Of a stretch of 64,000 nucleotides of DNA, positions 1 to 10,281 are shown one piece after another. Origin of the DNA: Prinsepia uniflora (taxonomy: Eukaryota > Streptophyta > Magnoliopsida > Rosales > Rosaceae); assembly GCA_032719365.1 (NCBI GenBank), contig CM064867.1, forward strand, positions 43,115,651-43,179,650. Reading direction: 5' to 3'. Numbering within the stretch: position 1 is the first letter of the stretch; each line of letters opens with the position of its first letter. A model generated the notes under the pieces. The model had not been told where the DNA came from, did no database searches, and saw only the letters and a list, made by a program, of their open reading frames with translations. The position numbers and the translations under genes were made by a program.

Positions 1-30
1 ATGAACATATATATACATAACATAATATCC

Positions 31-285
31 ATGCCCGGTTCCCCTGAACCGTCATGATCCATAATATCCATAGCCAAGGTAACATGCCGGTTCCCATAAA
101 CAGTCATGTACCGTAATAACATAACCAGGTAACATGCCGGTTCCCATAAACCGTCATGTACCGTAATAACCAACAAGGGTTCATGCCGGTTCCCATAAAC
201 CGTCATGAACCATGATACCATATTAAGAGTTTATTCCGGTTCCCATAAACCGTCATGAACCGAGAAATCCATTTAAGGTTCCCTG
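31..285. repeat. About five copies of a ~50-bp tandem repeat inside the T1 LTR
   Basis: Each unit carries CCGGTTCCCATAAACCGTCA followed by a variable AT-rich part. GGTTCCCATAAACC and TGACGGTTTATGGGAACC also recur as single copies in other LTRs (for example near 18405, 22990 and 26210), so this is a local expansion of a shared LTR motif. Confidence 0.75.
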
Positions 286-1564
286 ACCTGAAATCAAAAC
301 CGTAAAGTAGCTTGGGTCTCGTACCCGAACATAGGACATCAGTTGGGCACCGTGCCCGATATCTGAGGTCATATGCCCGAGACAAAACCAAATGGGTCTC
401 ATACCCGAGTTTATCCTTTTGAAATCCAAATCCAGTTCATTTAAATCAATAAAGAAATATAGACCCGTATAAACAGCGTATAAGGCCGAAACCTCGAAAT
501 ACATGCTTATACGTAACCACATAGAAATGCACCCATGGCATCATCAAACATGTATTAAAACATATAACAAACATTTATGCATGCACCAATTTAGAAAACA
601 AGGTCCACTCACAGACCGTCCGAGCTGCCGCCTCGATTTGCGTGCCATTCGGCTCCCCGAGCCGATCACCATTACCGGGACTCCCAAACCTGTCCAAATT
701 TTAATAGAAGGTTAATAACTACTTAATTAACCTCCCATAAAAGCCCCGTAATTTTCCCGAACTTTTAACTATTTTTAAGCCAACCCTAAACCCTCCGACA
801 CCCCGAAAACTATCGAAACGATGTCCGATTGACGCGAGACCAGTCCCAAAATCTTCGTTACATCGAATAGAAGATTTCCCGTGTTGGACACTTTCCGAAA
901 TTACTGTTCACGCGCCCTCACGTGCCCCAAGAAGGTCGAAAACACTGTTTATCGGCACCAACCTCCAGCAGACCGGTTTTACTGTTCATGGCCGGTTCAC
1001 CTGGTTTGGCCGGTCCAACTGGACCGGCGTGACCGGTTCACAGCCCTAGACACCCCATTTGTCATCCTAGTTCTTCCTTTTCGATTCCTTTCTTCCTATT
1101 TTGATGTTTTCCATCCATTTCAATCCCTAAAACTTCCTAAAAACACCTAAATCCTATGGTTCGATTTTGAACCAAACGGTTCAAAGTTTCAAAACTGCAC
1201 CCATGGTTTCACAGCCCTCCCAAGCTTCCTAAAACCTTCCTAACACAATCCTAATAACCCATTTAATTCATTGGAAGCAACCAAAATGACCCATAGCAAT
1301 AAAAATGGAAATTGGATTGAAAATGGGCTTACCGTGAACCTCACGGGTTCCTCCTCCTTTCGCCGCCGTGGGCGGCGGTTCAGGCCTCTAGGCCTGTCAC
1401 CTCAGCTCCCCTAGTCTCCCTGGTGCTCATGGCTGGTCATGGGTTAAGGTGGGATGGGTTTTGGGTGAACGGTTTGGGTGGAAAATGGATGAGATCGGGT
1501 TGGTGTGTTTGAATGAAGAAAAGGAAATGGTTTGCACGGTGTATGATGGAATATGGTGTCCATT

Positions 1565-1590
1565 GGATGGGTGACACTTGTCACTCATCC
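1565..1590. promoter_or_regulatory. Conserved LTR palindrome, T1 copy
   Basis: Two 12-base arms, GGATGGGTGACA and TGTCACTCATCC, around a CT spacer, with one mismatch in the arms. It lies about 520 bp into the LTR in sense orientation, between the U3 blocks and the putative first exon. The same motif is in T2, T3, T4, T5, T7 and both T9 LTRs. Its position suggests a promoter element; its function is unknown. Confidence 0.55.
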
Positions 1591-2107
1591 ATTGGACATC
1601 AAGACAAATATCTGGGCCCACTGGAGTCCAAAAGTGAACCTGTTTCGTAATTCGTGCAATAGTGCACTTGAACTTCCGTGAACCGTAACTTCGCCGTCGA
1701 ACGTCCGAATTCGACGTGCCGCCTGTCTACGGATTCGTATCGTCCTTATCTACGTAACGGTCTTCGGCCCTCAGCCATCAGACCTCTTGGTCAAAAAGTC
1801 AACATTTGACTCCATTTAACCAAAATTACCAAAATACCCCTAAACTTCCAAACGTCATAACTTCCTCCTCGAATGTCGGAATTGAACGTGCCACCTGTCT
1901 ATGAACTCGTTACGTCACGAATTACGTCACGGTCATCGGTCAAAGTCCATTTGACCGCCCGAATGAAAAGTCAACGTTTTGCCACGCCGAAGGGCAAAAC
2001 GGTCATTTTGCATCGTTCGTCCGATTTCGCCTAACTAATCATTGATTAGCCTCACTAATCGTGATTAGTCACTAATCTAATCTAGGAATTTGGGACGGGT
2101 CGTTACA

Positions 2108-3334
2108 CTATAGCCGTTGACGTGATTGACTCGGGAAGGAGTCAAATTGACTTAGGTTTGAGAAGATGGCTGGATTTGAGGATTTCATCACGTTTGTAAG
2201 ATCCGACCCTTTATATCATCAGGATGGGGATCGAGGTTTAGATAGGTATGTTCTCGATGAGTATATGTGGGACATATCTCAAGTGTTGGTCCGGCGACCG
2301 AGTTCTCCCGGTTACGAGATCAGAGAGGACGCTGAGTTTAGTGTACGATCTATCAAGAGTAGTGATCAGGCAGTTAGGTTCTAATGTTGGGTCATGAATG
2401 GCTACCATGCCAGCCATGTAGTAGATGAACTATATCCGAGATGGTTTTGGTGTGTGGATTAGATTGTGGATACTGGTATGTGGCTCGGACGTTGCGTGAG
2501 TACAGTCCTTGAGCAGGCCTATGAGTAGTACCGATATGATTAATGTGATGTGGATGGACCTGTGAGTAGTGCATATTGGACAGTGTGATTGTTGAGTATC
2601 GATCAATCTAATTGATGGGGTACGATCATCAGGTTGAGTCCGAGATGGACAGGGTATGATAATCAGATGGGGTTCGATGTTGATTATACATTGAGTATGA
2701 GGACCAGACATCGTACACTGTGCGCTAGTACTGAGTGATGGTGAAAGGGTTCAGTGATTGTGCGAGCATGGAGCTCAGGGCCATGATGGGCCAGAAGAAC
2801 CCTAGTGTATGTGTTTGTGATTATCCCTGCTAGGGCAAGTATTTGATGGGGTCTATATGCATCCTGAGTGTATAGAAAGGATGAGTGAGATGTTAGCCTG
2901 GAATGTCAGCTGAGCATGATTTTCAGATCGTATACTAAGCAGAATGTTAGCTCGGATTGTTAGCTGACTAGGGTCATCAGACTCAATGTTGATTATAATG
3001 TCAGCTTGGATTGTCAACTGAATAGGGTCATCAGATTGAATGTCAAGTAGGATGTTAGATTTGTATAGCATGATTATAAGATCGGATTTTGAGTACACCC
3101 GGGTGAGTGGCAGGTGAGATCGAGGAGTGTCAATGTCCGGTTCGAGACTTGAGATTCAGCATTGACCGTCGAATTATAGTTAACGTCAAGTGACGTATTC
3201 TTCTGACTTGAGTATGGTGCATACTATGGATGAACGCTCTCACATGTGCCTTGGGTTAGAGGCAGGATTGGATTTCCATAGTGGATTTGGATCAGTATGA
3301 ATTTCGAGGATGAAATTTCTTTAAGGGGGTAGAT
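2108..3334 (+). mobile_element. T2 internal region, 3' part
   Basis: This 1.2-kb stretch lies between T1 and the T2 LTR. Its right end has the usual Gypsy signature: a TTCGAGGATGAAATTTC box followed by the purine run AAGGGGGTAGA directly before the LTR. A 72-codon open frame at 2166-2384 starts with MAGFEDF; I do not recognise it and do not claim it is a gene. There is no readable RT, RNase H or integrase here. The region may belong to the same non-autonomous family as T4 and T7, but I could not align it with confidence. Confidence 0.65.
3322..3334 (+). other. Polypurine tract of T2
   Basis: AAGGGGGTAGA lies immediately before the LTR start and after the conserved TTCGAGGATGAAATT box. It would prime plus-strand DNA synthesis. 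Confidence 0.7.
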
Positions 3335-3657
3335 CGTAACGACATGTCCCAAATTTTTGAGATTATCGAGAGTTAATCGAGGATTATCGGACGATTGGGG
3401 TAAAATGACGATTTTGCCCCTAGAAGGGTGAAAATATTAACTTTTAACATGGTACGTTAAAGGTTGGAGGATCGAGGTCCATTACGTAGATTGAGATGAT
3501 ACGAGTCCGTAGACAAGCGACACATCAAAATCGAACATCGTACGAGATAGTTACGGGTCTAAAACCATTTTCTGAACTATACACAGTTACAAAAATATCG
3601 AGACAGTTGGCTTTTGGCTTATGTTTAGTGGGCCTAAAATATTTGGCCTGGAGTAAT

Positions 3658-3682
3658 AGATGAGTGACAAGTTTCACTCATC
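3658..3682. promoter_or_regulatory. Conserved LTR palindrome, T2 copy
   Basis: Arms GATGAGTGACA and TTTCACTCATC, with one arm mismatch; about 325 bp into the LTR. Same position and class as in the other LTRs. Confidence 0.55.
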
Positions 3683-4380
3683 ATTTGGCCCAAACCCAGA
3701 CATACATGCATCATCTCCTATTCCCTTCATCCATTTGAAACCAACCTGAAACCCTCACCCCACCATTTTTTCATTATCCCTTCAGCCCCTAGTGCTGGTT
3801 CAATGAGACAGAGAGTGAGGTTGAGAGATAGAGTGATGGTGGAGGTGACGACAGAGCCACAGCAGGGCTACTAGCCGTGAGACCAGGTAAAACCCGAAAC
3901 CCATTTTGGCTTGAAAATTGTTTTTGGGTTTCAAACGATTGGGACATGTTCTAAAGCTTCGTTGGTGTTCTATGTGTTTGTGTGAGCTAATTGAATGAAA
4001 AATCGAAGGGAAATGACGGATTAATCCCACTAGAAAGAGGTTGAATGGTTGGCCGTGGAAGATCGTTGGTGACAGGTGAGTTTCAGGCCTTTTTTTTTTC
4101 TGTTTTGAGGTCAGGGATATCTTCCTGGGAGACAGACGTTCATATTGGTGAAAAGAATGGTTAAATTTGGCTGAGAAACAGTTGAGTTTTGGCATGGTCA
4201 GGGTCATGGCTCAAATCACCCGTTACAGTCAAACGGGTCGACCCGTCTAAGGGATGAGGACAATGATGTGACATGCCACATCATCATGTGAGGCCACATA
4301 GCCAACCAGAGGGTGACAAGTGGCTAGGTGTTAGTCCAGTCAACAGCTAACGTGGTAGTTCCACGTCAGACCTGTCAGAC

Positions 4381-4647
4381 CACGTGGACTAGTGAGATGG
4401 TGCCACGTGGCAAGGTGTCAGCATTTGCAAGGAGCCGTGACAGCTGACGTGGCAAGTCCACGTCAGTAATGTTAGACCACATGGCCCAGTGGCGTGGTGC
4501 CACGTGGTAAGCTGTTAGATAGGTGTCAGCTTGTCAGAGCTGACGTGTTCATGACACGTGGCAGTGATGAAGTCAACAAGTGACGTCATCATGTCACGTG
4601 GCAGTATTAGAAGGTGACACGTGGCACCAATCATGGTGTGGCACGTG
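4381..4647. promoter_or_regulatory. Array of seven G-box (CACGTG) motifs in the T2 LTR
   Basis: CACGTG occurs at 4381, 4404, 4501, 4555, 4595, 4618 and 4642, mostly as CCACGTGGC or ACACGTGGC. TGACGTCA octamers lie at 4581 and 4727, with more TGACGT half-sites around. In plants G-boxes bind bHLH/PIF and bZIP (ABF, GBF) factors, and TGACGTCA binds bZIP TGA/CREB-like factors. The array sits in the putative first intron of the LTR leader. That it acts as an enhancer is inference. Confidence 0.6.
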
Positions 4648-6928
4648 GTACATTGTCAGATTGTCATAAGTGAGACCTTTCAGGATGACGTTAGCAGATG
4701 ACGATAGCTAGGCCTGACATCAACAGTGACGTCAGCTAGGGCTTACCTCAGTGTTAACCGTCGTTGATCAAACATTGACCAGCGCGTGTGGGATCGTGGA
4801 TGTGACGTTCGAGGTTAAATTAGTCTTATTCAAAATGTTTTGACGATCTGAATCCAATGGTGTTCGTTTCAGGTCGATCTGAATCCAGTGGGACACGTTC
4901 TCGGTTTCGGGATAGTTAGGTGTTTTTTATTTGGACTTGTATAGATAGTTCGTGACCTTTGGGTATGATTTGGACAGTCCGGACGTTCTACAAACGGTGG
5001 ATTAGCGTCGGAGTGACTTACGACGCGGATTTTGAGCACACCGAATGGACGGTCTATGAGAGGACATTTAAATATGATTTATGTTGATGATTTGGCATTT
5101 TCCTAGAAAATATTATATTGCACGTATTTCGAGATCTCTATTTTTATGTGATACTTCGGGCTTAAGCTGAGTTTTCTATGTGCTTGTGATTAATATGATT
5201 TGAAGGATTTCACGGAGAGGCGTGAAATCAAGGATTTGATATTCGATTTTGAGTGATTTCACGAACATCCGTGAAATGCTATTTCGGGTATGAGACCCAA
5301 TTGGTTTATGTATTTAAAAAGGTGATTAGGAAAAGTGATTTGAATCAAAGGTGGTTTGAAAAGCTCGATATGTATTTTATGCTATTTCTTAGATTACAAC
5401 CAAAGGTGATTAGGAAAAGTGATTTGAATTGTAAAATGGTTTTTGTATTTGAAAATAATATTCGGACTTGTGTCCCAGTTGGTTTATGGTTTGACTTAGG
5501 GTATAGTCAAACGTGAAATATATCGAGCTTGTGACCCAGTTCAGATATATTGAAATGATATTTCAGGCTTGAGACCCTATTGACATAACATTCAGGCTTG
5601 TGACCCTATTAAAATTATATTTCAGGCTGGTGACCCTATTGAGATGATTCTTCGAGCTTGTTGAGATGATATGCTGGGCTTATCACCCTGTTGAGATTTG
5701 GTTTTGGGCTGAGACCCTACCGAGGAAATGGTTTTGATTAGTAAACTGTTTTCACTAAGACCATTATTTGAGGTTGATACGGCTCCGGTGCGAATATGTT
5801 TCCCCAGAGAGGGACTCTAGTAGAAATATTTTTCCCTATAGAGGTCCCGAAGGCCTCCGAGATGCTCTATGTTTGCCCCGGAGAGGTCACGATGCACTTC
5901 CTGGTGTCGAGCATCCGTGTGAGGCTTGACTCAAGAGTGTTGATGTTATATGAGATCGATCTTGGATATGTTCACGATGATATATGGAACGTCGGCCAGC
6001 TATTTGTTCACGACGATGTGCTGAGTTGTGAGATGGCCTGGAGCTTATGTGCATGTGTTGCATGGATATCCTGACTAATGATGGTGACATGATGATATAT
6101 GATGTGACAAATGTTTTTCACTAGTTATTGATTTGATAAGAATTTTTCACTGTTATTTATTTGAAAAGCAATATGATTTGATTTTAAGAACGCATTAAGA
6201 TTACTTGTTTTCTGATGCATGCATGATTTTAAGTGAAGGGTATAAATGTCTTTTTGTTAAACAATTTTATAAACCATTTATTTTATTATAAACCATTTAT
6301 TTTTGTCCACTCACAGTTTTCATGGTTTTTTATACCCTTCAGGTTGATCACAGATGCGGGCTGTAGCTGAGACCGAGACATCACATGCCGTTGTGTACCC
6401 TAGAAATCACTGAACACTCTAGAAACACCGAGCGGGTTACTATTTTATCCCTGGTTTGACACGTGCTATCAGGCGGGAGCAAGGCACATCACACGATAAT
6501 TCAAGGCGATTGTGATGGGTTCTGTTAGCTGAGTAAGAGATTAGGATATTTCTAGTAATTGGGGGATGAGATAAAAATTAATATAGCAAGATCAAATATA
6601 AAGAAAATGAATGATGCTAAATAGTATGAATGCAAACATAATTGAAATGTTTATGATGCTTAAAATTATAAATGAAATTTGAAATAATCGAAAGAAGATT
6701 TTATGCGAAATCGTACTTGAATGCGACTTTTATTATAGGTGAAAAGATGAATGCAAAGAATTTGGATACATAAATATCACAATGGTTGATATGTCAAGTA
6801 TGCTAATTAAATCTATTGTTATCTCTTGAATTGAAAACTGGAATGCTTTGAAAGAAAGCTTGAAAAAATTGTGATTGAAATCTGAATGGTAAATTCCCAA
6901 ACTTGATTACAACTGAAGGAAGAGGCTC

Positions 6929-6936
6929 CTTATATA
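6929..6936 (-). promoter_or_regulatory. TATA box of the PRV intergenic promoter
   Basis: The minus strand reads CTATATAAGGAGCC, close to the TATA region of caulimovirid 35S-type promoters, and lies downstream of the polyprotein end as expected. Sequence-based only. Confidence 0.5.
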
Positions 6937-6959
6937 GACTTGAGTGGGAAGCTCGTTGG

Positions 6960-7440
6960 TGGAGAGGTGAGCTGTCTGGAATGAATGTGTTTCTAACTGC
7001 ATGATGATTTTTCCTTCTTGTGATCATTAACTAGTTCTGTTGATTGCGCTTGAATGAATAGTTACATGTTAGAAAAACTATTCATGAACACTATGTTGTT
7101 GATTGTATTCATCACAAGGGTGTATCAAAACTCAAATCATATGGGTCTTGAGAATCCTGGTAATCTGCCCATCGTAAGTTTACTTTTGGAGATGATTTTT
7201 GATGACTGGTGGAAGATTCCATTGAGGAGTTTGGAGACGCCGGATCATCCAGTATCTAATCTTCATCATTCTTCATTTTGCTAGCCTGTAGCATGAGCTA
7301 TTCAGCTAGGTCTTCATGTTCTTATGTTGATTTACCCTCTATTGAGAGAGTGGATGAGGATGTTGTTGAGATTGAGACTGTTGACTCTTCTAACTTTTTG
7401 ATTGGAGGGAACTCTTTGTTAACCATTTGATGATTCGGTA
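6960..7440 (-). other. PRV 3' non-coding part and degraded coding tail
   Basis: There is no clear domain. On the minus strand, 7340-7440 reads as a serine/glutamine-rich tail (runs of SQSQQ type), plausibly the polyprotein C-terminus; the rest is AT-rich. A plus-strand open frame at 7054-7284 has no recognisable content. Confidence 0.35.
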
Positions 7441-8490
7441 AATATCGATCTTATCCCACTATTTTGTGTGGGATAAGAAAACAACCATAGCTGACTCGAT
7501 TTTGAATTCCCATTTTACTATCCACGGGACCTTGTACTTTTCCATGAATTGCAAAAGGATTGCATGAGTGTTATTTTTATTGTTGATCGACTGTACTGAA
7601 ATATTTAATTGTGTCTTCAAGTTGATTGGGAATGATTTCGAAGGTCAGGCCATGAGTGGACCACCATTTCTGGAACCATATTGGAAAAATACTCTTGAAT
7701 TTTTTTTATCAAAATTAACAAACCAAGAGTGAGTGAAAGTTTCATTTTGGTGCAGGAATACTTTGTACCATGCATCAATGAAATCATAGTAACTGTATGG
7801 GATATCTTCATCGTATTTTCGAAAATATTTGAAGGTATAGGGATTGGTTCCCCATTCTGATTGATTGATGACCGGGAGGATACAAATGGAATGGTAGAGT
7901 AATTTTATACAGTCACTTTTTCCATTGATGGGTTTAATGGTGATTGTTTCTGTGTGGAAAAGAATAGTGGTGCAATATTGGAGATTCTTGGTGGGGTGAC
8001 TTGGGATGGAATGAAAATTTGGTGGGAAATATGTTTTGGCTAATTAAGACGGTGACTTGAGATGACTAAAGCATTCTTCAATGTAGAAGAGTGCATGACT
8101 GGCTCCTTTGGCAAGGTAGCGTGATGAGTGAGGTTTGTAATGGGTAATTAGTTGGGTACTAACTTGGATTGATTGGCAACGATCATATGGAGTACTAGGG
8201 CTGAATGGTAATTATGGTGCAATTGACTACTAGTAGATCCAAGGGTTGTACATATGTTGGTTAATGTCATTGGAAGGTTTCTATATAGGATGTGACCCTA
8301 GGAAGTAGGGCGTTCATCATTGATTTCTTTTTTAACTGGCGTTGTTGGTTTGCCTGCGGTTGATTGAGTAGAGAGTTGCTGAGAGTCCATCTATTTTTCA
8401 CTGTAAGAATTCTCTAGTGAGAAAATTAGGAATGCAATTTTAACTTCCTTGAATGTATTCAATTTCAAAAAAAAAAATGCTTGATATGGA
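7440..8490 (-). pseudogene. PRV polyprotein C-terminal region, degraded
   Basis: Several minus-strand segments read as protein with interruptions. One at 7617-7811 contains a phenylalanine/aspartate-lysine rich stretch (FDKK-like pattern read as LIKKIQEYF) and a PEMVVHSWP run; another at about 7440-7570 contains FMEKYKVPWIVKW. This type of sequence follows RNase H in plant endogenous pararetroviral polyproteins. Its role is unknown. Stops and shifts break it at least four times. Confidence 0.5.
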
Positions 8491-8496
8491 TTGCCA

Positions 8497-9123
8497 CTAG
8501 GTAAAAATATATTTTGATGCAATGTTTTGAACATCTTTTTCTAAAACATATTTTGCACTTTTACAATCAACACGAACTAAAAGTTTTTGATTTAGTAAAT
8601 CCTCTTGAAATTTGTATATGCATAATACGATGGATAAAATTTGCTTTTGTAATAGTAGTATAATTTTCTGAGTAGAATTCCAAGCACCATAATGGAAACA
8701 AACTAGAATTTTGTGGCTGTTTGGATGACCTTTTTGTTTGAGAATGCCCCCGCAGCCAAGGTTATAGGCATCAGTTTCAATGATTTTGAAGGAATTGATT
8801 GTTGGGATTCCAAGATATGGGAGAGTGAGGACATGTTTTTCGATTTCTTTAACAATAAGAGTGTGGACATTGGTCCATGGGGGTGGATTACTTTGTAGTC
8901 GCTCAAATAATGGTATGCATTTTTGGCGAAGATTTTGGTAAAATTCAGAAACATAATTTAGAGACCCAAGAAATCGTTGAAGTTGGTTTTTATCAAGGAG
9001 CTTATCAGGAAAATCGAAGGACTCTTTCAATAGGGATGATTGTGGACTGGTGAATAGTATATCTGAGAAACCTAAATCTTGTTTGGGATAATTTAATTTT
9101 TGGGGTGGATATGACAAGGCCAT
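8497..9123 (-). pseudogene. PRV reverse transcriptase thumb and RNase H domain (open fragment, 208 codons)
   Basis: The largest open piece of the PRV. The N-terminal third has the RT connection pattern (LQRFLGSLNYVSEFY, then a PLFERL box). The RNase H part contains an ETDAYNLGCGG segment supplying the first catalytic Asp, a KQILSIVLCIYKFQ segment, and RVDCKSAKYVL with the third acidic site. Where related enzymes have Glu in the second motif (K-E-I) this copy reads K-Q-I, so the nuclease is probably dead. The frame is joined upstream to the RT palm by one TAA stop near 9131; the Met at 9123 is internal, not a true start. Confidence 0.75.
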
Positions 9124-9935
9124 TATGTTTAATTATTTGGAAGAACGTATTAGGACATCATTTCTGTAAACTATGGAGAAATGACTAACAGGATTAAATA
9201 TGTCATTCATTATTTTTTGAAATTCATTGGGGGCATTCTTCAACCCCCTATTTATACATTTCGGCTAAAATCCACTATTTATATCAAATTTAGAAAAGAT
9301 GATAGCTTGATCTAGTCATTTTATTAATTCTTTTTTGTTTGCGATGGCGTACCTATCCCATTCGAGAACCATGTTTAATGGTTTGTAATTAATTAGCAAT
9401 CTAGGAGTCCCTCTTTCTATTATAGCATTTTTTTAACATAGAATGCGGCACAAGACCATGGAGACTTGCTGTAACGTATAGTTCTTTTATTAAGTAATTC
9501 AGTTATTCATTTTTTACAAAATTCCATGATGTCATGACTCATTTGTATTGGGTGTGCTTTCGTTGAGTTGTTTGTTTCATTGAAATTTTTAATATAGGGA
9601 AGTCATACTGTATGTTTTTTTCGGTGCCGAAAGGCAGTGGGAAGATCTGAACGGAGTTAATCTTTGATTTTTTTTTCTTTCCCAAAAGTAGTAATTTTTT
9701 GTTTAAGGGTTTGGTTAGTTAATTGTTGTGTAATTCGATGATGCTTGATTTCGGCTAATAGGTAATTAATTTGGGAATGCTTATAGTTGATCGTGTTAAT
9801 TGATTATGAAATAGAACTTTCTTGTAAGCTATCGATATCTTTTATTAAAGGACTAGTTAGAAATGAAATTTTGAATTTTTCTCCCATAGGGTAGGTTACT
9901 ATACCATCATGCTCTATTGCGAATGGGTATTGATA
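9124..9935 (-). pseudogene. PRV pre-RT segment and RT palm, degraded
   Basis: The minus strand reads, with several stops and shifts: an IKDIDSLQESS-like pre-RT stretch (about 9870-9835), a segment leading to NFNETNNSTKAHP (about 9590-9550), SKSPWSCAAFYV and then ERGTPRLLINYKPLN (about 9470-9385), SKFDINSGF (about 9290-9265), and APNEFQKIMNDIFNP (about 9235-9190). The catalytic box that normally has two adjacent Asp reads Y-R-N-D (9168-9157), so the active site is lost. It belongs with the RNase H fragment as one broken polyprotein. Confidence 0.7.
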
Positions 9936-10281
9936 CGTTGAAACTAAGTATTAAAGTAAACACAAAGTCAACTCAATACTTAATAAAAACATATGCAAAT
10001 TAAAACCCTTTTTTGTAGATTGTAGCATTGATAAATATGGATCGTTCTTAACCGGGGATTGAGGGTACCTAAGCATGATTATCGTTTGATTAATTAATTA
10101 GGGGGGTAGTTGATTGTTTCTATTATTATAAGTGATTATCTAAATCTAAACTAACTTAATCTATAATTTACACGTGGTCAACTCATTTTTAACCTAACTC
10201 ATTCATAAATTATACCAATTCCAAAATCTACGAAATTCCATAACCTTAATTTTACGAAATATAAGCATATTATCTCAAGTA
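9936..10281. other. AT-rich unclassified sequence, left part of the T3 target
   Basis: No open frame or recognisable repeat end. It continues at 30529 once T3 and one TSD copy are removed. It may be part of another old element. The last five bases (10277-10281, AAGTA) are the left TSD of T3. Confidence 0.5.

Larger units (their letters stand above)
1..2107 (-). mobile_element. T1: Ty3/Gypsy-type LTR, minus orientation, cut by window start
   Basis: The right end reads GGGACGGGTCGTTACA, the reverse complement of the TGTAACGACCC LTR start seen in other elements here; the other end lies before the window. In sense (minus) order it holds two related U3 blocks (about 1950-1855 and 1760-1675), a palindrome (1590-1565), a donor-like GT at 1332-1331 (CACG|GTAAGC), an exon-like block at 689-613 bounded by GGACAG and GTGAGT, and a 50-bp tandem repeat. 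No polypurine tract follows 2107, so T1 is not the 3' LTR of whatever lies to its right; it is a solo LTR or the edge of an element inserted into T2's internal region. Confidence 0.8.
3335..6527 (+). mobile_element. T2 3' LTR
   Basis: It starts CGTAACGAC (TGTAACGAC with a changed first base) and ends GGGTTCTGTTA (elsewhere GGGTCCTGTCA), 3193 bp. In order: palindrome at 3658-3682; donor-like CCAG|GTAAAA with GT at 3887; a G-box/TGACGTCA-rich stretch at about 4250-4760; an exon-like block at 4978-5055 after GGACAG, whose following donor reads ATGAG instead of GTGAG; short GGGC..GACCC repeats at about 5470-5720; GTCCACTCACA at 6305-6315; and an acceptor CTTCAG ending at 6342. The decayed ends and lost donor suggest an older copy. 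Open frames in it, for example 3800-4207 on the minus strand, are chance frames. Confidence 0.85.
6528..9935 (-). mobile_element. PRV: endogenous pararetrovirus (Caulimoviridae-like) fragment
   Basis: Reading on the minus strand from about 9935 down there is a pre-RT segment, an RT palm, a thumb plus RNase H, a C-terminal protein domain, then non-coding DNA with a TATA box at 6936-6929. This is the order of a caulimovirid polyprotein followed by its intergenic promoter. All frames are broken by stops, frameshifts and catalytic changes, so it is an old non-functional copy, truncated at its upstream end near 9935 and bordered by T2 at 6527. There are no LTRs and no integrase. A florendovirus-like clade is possible but not certain. 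Confidence 0.75.

Noticed and set aside
2166..2384. 72-codon frame starting MAGFEDF as a gene or gag remnant
   Set aside because: No recognisable domain or zinc knuckle and not continued by any in-frame coding sequence.
3800..4207. 135-codon minus-strand frame
   Set aside because: Antisense to the T2 LTR leader, no domain; overlaps the predicted first donor.
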